A stretch of DNA of 64,000 nt from assembly GCF_025717065.2 (NCBI RefSeq), contig NZ_JAOVZO020000003.1, forward strand, positions 186,001 through 250,000, read 5' to 3'. Both the position numbers and the translations under genes were made by a program. Each line of letters begins with the position of its first letter. Position 1 is the first letter of the stretch. Positions 59,693 to 64,000 of this stretch are shown piece by piece. Source of the stretch: Tahibacter soli (lineage in GTDB: Bacteria > Pseudomonadota > Gammaproteobacteria > Xanthomonadales > Rhodanobacteraceae). The notes beneath the pieces were generated by a model, which did no database searches, was not told where the DNA came from, and saw only the letters and a program-made list of their open reading frames with translations.

Positions 59693-59727
59693 CGAGGCCC
59701 CGGTCACGACCGGGGCCTCGTCGTTTC
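59693..59727 (+). terminator. Intrinsic terminator after the secreted protein gene
   Basis: Arms gaggccccggtc (59694-59705) and gaccggggcctc (59708-59719) with a two-base spacer, followed by gtcgtttct. It is a strong stem with a modest T-tract, 22 bases past the stop. Confidence 0.8.
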
Positions 59728-59826
59728 TGCAGGCGGCGAACGAGTCGCGGCACACGTTCGCTACAATTGCCGCACGCGGTCCCGCAACCCGGCCGCGCGG
59801 ATTCGCGGCAATCGTCGAGGTCGTTT

Positions 59827-61974
59827 CTGAAACGCGGCATATCCACCACGAGCCTTGCGCAATGGCCGGCCCTGCGAGCGCAGACGCTGCCGTTGGGCGG
59901 GGAGCTTGCGAACGCGTGCCTGCGCCTTGCGGCGGCGCTCGAACATCCCGAGGCCGGTCCCAAGCTGCGCGCGCAGGAGTCGATCGTCGCCGGCGCGCTC
60001 GAACTCCTGGACGACCTCGGGCTCGACGACGAAACGCTCGCGGCGACGATCCTGTTCGAGTTGTCGCGCGCCGGCTTTGCGCAGGACGCCGAACCCTCGG
60101 CGAGCATCCGACCGCTGCTCGAAGGCCAGATCGCCGCGCAGAAGGTGTGGTCGCTGTACGCCGCGCGCGGTACGGCGACGAGCGCCGAAGGCCTGCGGCG
60201 GCTGCTGCTGGCGATCGTTCGCGATCTGCGCGTCGTGTTCATCCTGCTCGCGCGGCAGCTCGCGCGCCTGCGCGGCGCTCAGGCGCTGCCCGAGGACGAG
60301 CGCCGCGCGCTCGCGCAGCTCACCGCCGACATCCACGCGCCGCTCGCCAACCGCCTCGGCATCTGGCAGCTCAAGTGGGAACTCGAAGACCTCGCGTTCC
60401 GTCATTCGCAGCCCGAAACGTACAAGCGCATCGCCAAGCTCCTCGACGAGCGGCGCGGCGACCGCGAGGCGTACATCGCCGCGTCGATCCAGACGCTGCG
60501 CGCCGCGCTCGACGAGGCCGGCATCGCCGCCGACATCGCGGGCCGGCCCAAGCACATCTATTCGATCTGGAAGAAGATGCAGCGCAAGGACGGCGATTTC
60601 GGCGCGCTGTACGACATCCGCGCGCTGCGCCTTCTCGTCAAGGACGTGCCGGCCTGCTACGCCGCGCTCGGGGTCGTGCACACGCTGTGGCCGTACATCC
60701 AGGGCGAGTTCGACGACTACATCGCGCGGCCGAAGGGCAACCACTACCAGTCGCTGCACACGGCGGTCGTCGGCCTCGAAGGCAAGACGCTCGAAGTGCA
60801 GATTCGTACCCACGAGATGCACGCGCACGCCGAACTCGGCGTCGCCGCGCACTGGCGCTACAAGGAAGGCGGCGGCGGCGACGCGAGCTTCGAGCGCAAG
60901 GTCGCATGGATGCGCCAGCTGCTCGAAAGCAAGGACGATCACGACGACGACGCGGCGCTGCTCGCCGGCCTGCGCACCGACCTGCACGAAGACCGCGTCT
61001 ATCTCCTGACGCCGCGCGGCGAGGTCATGGACCTGCCGCTCGGCGCGACCGTGCTCGACTTCGCCTACCACGTGCACACCGACGTCGGTCATCGCTGCCG
61101 TGGCGCGAAGGTCAACGGCCGCATCGTGCCGCTGACGTTCGCGCCGTCGAGCGGCGATCGCATCGAAATTCTCACCGCGAAAGAAACCGCGCCGCGCCGC
61201 GACTGGCTCAGCGCGCAGCACGGATTTCTCAACACGCATCGGGCGCGCGAAAAAGTGCGCGCCTGGTTCAAACGCATCGACCTTGCGGCCAATCTCGCCG
61301 CCGGCCGCGCGATTCTCGACAAGGAATTGAAGCGCCTGGCGCTTTCCAATGTGGAATTGGATAGTCTGCCGCCGCGCTTCCATCTGAAGACGCTGGAAGA
61401 GCTTCTCGTCGCGCTGGCGCTCGGCGACGTCGGCGCGGCGCAGATCGCGCGCGCGCTGCACGAAATGACCGCGCCGCCGAAACCGGCGGCGCCGCCGGCG
61501 CTGCGACCGCCGAAGCCCGGCAACAAGGACGCCCTGACGATCGAAGGCGTCGGCAATCTCCTGACGCAGCTCGCACGCTGCTGCCAGCCGCTGCCGGGCG
61601 ACGCCGTGCTCGGCTTCATCACGCGCGGCCGCGGCGTCTCGGTGCATCGCGCCGACTGCGCGAGTCTCGCGCGCCTGCGTACGCGCGACCCGAGCCGCGT
61701 GATCGAAGTGGAGTGGGGCAACCGGCGCGAACAGGCGTACGAGGTCGACGTGCTGGTCAAGGGCTACGACCGCAAGTGGCTGCACAAGGACATCACGAAC
61801 GTCATCGCCGCCGCCAACGCCCACCTCCTCGCTGTGAACACGCGCGTCGATCCGGTGTCGGGCCTGGCGACGATGAACTTCGCGCTGCGCGTGACCGACT
61901 ACGGCCAGCTGTCGAGCCTCCTGGGCAAACTCGCGGCCGTACCGAACGTGATGGAAGCGCGCCGGCTCGCCTGA
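59827..61974 (+). CDS. relA: GTP pyrophosphokinase RelA (probable CTG start)
   Basis: Makes (p)ppGpp on starved ribosomes. The 715-residue protein has a pseudo-hydrolase domain without the HD motif (GLDDETLAATILFEL), so no hydrolysis is expected. The synthetase domain has RPKHIYSIWKKMQRK, the EFDD motif in GEFDDYIARPKGNHYQSLHT and QIRTHEMH. TGS (VYLLTPRGEVMDLP), the zinc-finger region LARCCQPLPGD and a C-terminal ACT domain follow. No in-frame ATG or GTG precedes the conserved start. A CTG at 59827 lies six bases after gagg and gives the usual length (about 715-720). TTG at 59767 and 59893 are alternatives. A TACAAT box at 59762-59767 is a likely -10. Confidence 0.93.
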   Translation: MKRGISTTSLAQWPALRAQTLPLGGELANACLRLAAALEHPEAGPKLRAQESIVAGALELLDDLGLDDETLAATILFELSRAGFAQDAEPSASIRPLLEGQIAAQKVWSLYAARGTATSAEGLRRLLLAIVRDLRVVFILLARQLARLRGAQALPEDERRALAQLTADIHAPLANRLGIWQLKWELEDLAFRHSQPETYKRIAKLLDERRGDREAYIAASIQTLRAALDEAGIAADIAGRPKHIYSIWKKMQRKDGDFGALYDIRALRLLVKDVPACYAALGVVHTLWPYIQGEFDDYIARPKGNHYQSLHTAVVGLEGKTLEVQIRTHEMHAHAELGVAAHWRYKEGGGGDASFERKVAWMRQLLESKDDHDDDAALLAGLRTDLHEDRVYLLTPRGEVMDLPLGATVLDFAYHVHTDVGHRCRGAKVNGRIVPLTFAPSSGDRIEILTAKETAPRRDWLSAQHGFLNTHRAREKVRAWFKRIDLAANLAAGRAILDKELKRLALSNVELDSLPPRFHLKTLEELLVALALGDVGAAQIARALHEMTAPPKPAAPPALRPPKPGNKDALTIEGVGNLLTQLARCCQPLPGDAVLGFITRGRGVSVHRADCASLARLRTRDPSRVIEVEWGNRREQAYEVDVLVKGYDRKWLHKDITNVIAAANAHLLAVNTRVDPVSGLATMNFALRVTDYGQLSSLLGKLAAVPNVMEARRLA

Positions 61975-62068
61975 ACGCGCGGCGTCGCGTCCCGGGCGGT
62001 GCGGCGTCGCATGCTATGCTCGCGTCGCGAAGCCGCGTCCCTCGCGGCGTCACCGGTTGTCGTATCGC

Positions 62069-64000
62069 ATGATCGAGATTCCTGGTTACCGCGTTTTGCG
62101 CCCGCTGGGGCGGGGCGGCATGGCGACGGTCTATCTGGCCATGCAGGAATCCGTCGACCGCGAAGTGGCGCTCAAGGTCATGTCGCCGACCCTGCTTGCC
62201 GATCCGACCTACGGCGAGCGTTTTCTGCGCGAAGCGCGCATCGCCGCGAAACTGCATCACCCGCACGTCGTCGGCATCCACGACGTCGGCAGGCATGGCG
62301 ACTATTTCTACATTGCGATGGAGTATCTTTCGGGCGGCGCCGTGCTCGACGAGGACGGCCGCGCGCGCGACGTGCCGTTCGCGCTGCGCGTCGTGCGTGA
62401 AATCTCCAAGGCGCTGCACTACGCGAACGCGAAAAATTTCGTGCATCGCGACGTCAAGCCCGACAACATCCTGCTGCGCGAGGACGGCTCGTCAGCGCTG
62501 ACCGACTTCGGCATCGCGCGTGCGAACGACTCGGCCACGCGCATGACGCGCACCGGCGCCGTCGTCGGCACGCCGCACTACATGAGCCCGGAACAGGCGC
62601 GCGGCCGCACGCTCGACGGGCGCTCCGACCTGTACAGCCTCGGCATCGTCATGTACGAGCTTCTGGTCGGCCGCGTGCCGTACCACGCCGAGGATTCGCT
62701 CGCGGTCGGCATCATGCACATCACGCAGCCGATCCCGCAGCTGCCTAACGAGTACAAGGCGCTGCAGCCGACGCTCGACCGCCTGCTCGCGAAGGAACCC
62801 GAACAGCGCTTCCAGGACGGCGCGGCCGTCTGCGCCGCGATCGAAGCGATCGAGCGGCGCTTCGAAAACGGCGAGCTGCAGGATCTCGTCCGCGCGCGCC
62901 CGCGCACGCCGCCGGCGACGCTGGCCGTGGCCGCGGTACCGCCGTCGTTCGGCCAGCGCGCCGAGCCGAGCTTCGGCAGCATCGACGACATCGCGGTCGA
63001 TACGCCGCGCGGGTCCGACTATCGCCGCGCGCAGCAGCGCGAGCGCAAAGGCTCGGGTGCCGGCGCGCGCTGGATCTTCGTCGGCGCGTTCGTGTTTCTG
63101 ATCGCGGCAGGCGGCTACGCGCTGTGGCGCAACCAGGACAAACTCCGCGCGCTGCTGCCGCGCACCGAGCTCAACGACCAGCTCGCGCGCGGCGAAGCGG
63201 CGCTCAAGGCCGGGCGCCTCGTCGGCACGAACGGCGACAGCGCGCGCGAACTGTTCGAGGCGGCGCGCAGCGCCGACTCCGACAACGAAATCGCGCGCGG
63301 CGGCCTGCGCCGCGTCGGCGAGGCGCTGATCGCGCAGGCGACCGAAGCCACCGCCAGTCGCGATTTTGCGACGGCACGCGCTCGTCTCGCCGATGCGCGC
63401 GCGCTGCTCGCGGGAGGCCCCGCGGTCGAAAAGGCCGAAGCAGAACTCAAACGGGCGGAGTCGCAGGGCACGCAGATCGTCGAACTGTTCGATCGCGCCG
63501 AAGCCGCGCTCGCGAACGGCAAGCTGCTCGGTGCCGACGGTGCGGTCGCGCTGTACGAGAAGGTGATCGCGGCCGATGCGTCGAGCGCGCCGGCACAGGC
63601 CGGTCTGCGCAAGGCCGGTGCCGCGCTTGCCGCGCAGGCGCGAGAGCTCGTGGCGCAAGGCAAGCTCGACGATGCCGCCGCGCGCATCGAAGACATCGCC
63701 CGGGCGATTCCGAGCGATCCGTCGATTCCGAATCTGCGCGCCGACCTCGCCACGGCGCGCACGGCGGCCGGCGCGGCGGTCGACGCGCAGCTCGCCAAGG
63801 CGCAGGAGCTGCTGCGCGCCGGCCGCATCACCGGCACCGGCGAAAACGCGCTCGCGCTGTATCAGGCCGTCCTCGCGAAAGACACGAACAATGCGAAGGC
63901 GCGCGCCGGGCTCGGTCAGGTGGTGCAGGCCCTCGTCGTGCAGGCGAACGCCGCGCTCGATGAAGACAACGCGACGACGGCCGACCGTCTGATCCGCCAG
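62069..64000 (+). CDS. Ser/Thr protein kinase with TPR-like region (partial)
   Basis: The first 644 residues of a membrane protein kinase cut by the window end. The kinase domain has the glycine loop GRGGMATVY, the ATP lysine K36 (VALKVM), the catalytic HRDVKPDN (D128), DFG (D146) and SPEQARGR. After about residue 270 a basic linker leads to one membrane helix (WIFVGAFVFLIAAGGYALW, about 334-353). Then alternating helices with LARGEAALKAGRL, LFDRAEAALANGKLLG and AKAQELLRAGRI, a TPR-like pattern, are likely periplasmic. It follows relA by 94 bases. The ATG at 62069 is unambiguous. Targets are unknown. Confidence 0.93.
   Translation, partial: MIEIPGYRVLRPLGRGGMATVYLAMQESVDREVALKVMSPTLLADPTYGERFLREARIAAKLHHPHVVGIHDVGRHGDYFYIAMEYLSGGAVLDEDGRARDVPFALRVVREISKALHYANAKNFVHRDVKPDNILLREDGSSALTDFGIARANDSATRMTRTGAVVGTPHYMSPEQARGRTLDGRSDLYSLGIVMYELLVGRVPYHAEDSLAVGIMHITQPIPQLPNEYKALQPTLDRLLAKEPEQRFQDGAAVCAAIEAIERRFENGELQDLVRARPRTPPATLAVAAVPPSFGQRAEPSFGSIDDIAVDTPRGSDYRRAQQRERKGSGAGARWIFVGAFVFLIAAGGYALWRNQDKLRALLPRTELNDQLARGEAALKAGRLVGTNGDSARELFEAARSADSDNEIARGGLRRVGEALIAQATEATASRDFATARARLADARALLAGGPAVEKAEAELKRAESQGTQIVELFDRAEAALANGKLLGADGAVALYEKVIAADASSAPAQAGLRKAGAALAAQARELVAQGKLDDAAARIEDIARAIPSDPSIPNLRADLATARTAAGAAVDAQLAKAQELLRAGRITGTGENALALYQAVLAKDTNNAKARAGLGQVVQALVVQANAALDEDNATTADRLIRQ

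Overview
The window is 64 kb of high-GC chromosomal DNA from a gammaproteobacterium, most likely of the Xanthomonadales (Lysobacterales), perhaps close to Rhodanobacteraceae. This placement is inference. It rests on the class II DAHP synthase, the methylcitrate genes, the YjfIJKLMC-type operon, a monofunctional RelA with an EFDD synthetase motif, the many secreted proteins of xanthomonad type, and the GC-rich codon use. No rRNA, tRNA, CRISPR array, complete insertion sequence or prophage was seen.

Layout. 1-9258: rplQ with its terminator, an ALG10-like membrane glycosyltransferase, dsbB, class II DAHP synthase, two overlapping secreted amidohydrolases (partly lacking metal ligands) and a PARG-like macrodomain protein. 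9259-19067: an accessory block holding one giant SpvB/RHS protein with a C-terminal HYD1-type ADP-ribosyltransferase-like tip, a small candidate immunity gene and AT-richer DNA. 19068-24454: secreted amidase, methyltransferase, cupredoxin, GNAT acetyltransferase with a coupled small membrane protein, and typA. 24622-30756: a lipoprotein carrying a C-terminal type IV pilin-like domain, a cyclophilin, a GlsB/YeaQ protein, an aminotransferase, a membrane-anchored glutaredoxin and malate dehydrogenase. 30757-36271: repeat elements flank a propionate (2-methylcitrate) operon, prpE-prpB-two paralogous unknown genes-prpC; prpD lies about 12.6 kb downstream. 36311-42145: two large paralogous secreted beta-propeller (sortilin/BNR-like) proteins with a shared C-terminal tail. 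42263-45185: a CheA-like kinase, CheY-like regulator and CheX-like phosphatase in overlapping genes. 45588-50262: 2,4-dienoyl-CoA reductase with a perfect operator-like palindrome, a TerC-family gene under a yybP-ykoY manganese riboswitch, and prpD. 50482-57077: an OmpA-like porin, then a seven-gene operon (DUF2170, PspA, potassium-channel-like, DUF2491, DUF350, DUF1190 and YjfC-like ATP-grasp) that matches the E. coli yjfIJKLMC set with an added ion channel. 57150-64000: two secreted proteins of unknown role, relA (apparently with a CTG start) and a Ser/Thr kinase cut by the window end.

Most of the window is ordinary housekeeping or metabolism. The parts that deserve a second look are the RHS toxin locus, the lipoprotein-pilin fusion, the unknown gene pair inside the propionate operon, the compact kinase/CheY/CheX system, the propeller proteins with the FANGF(E/D) tail, the manganese riboswitch with its overlapping hairpins, and the membrane-stress operon with its channel.
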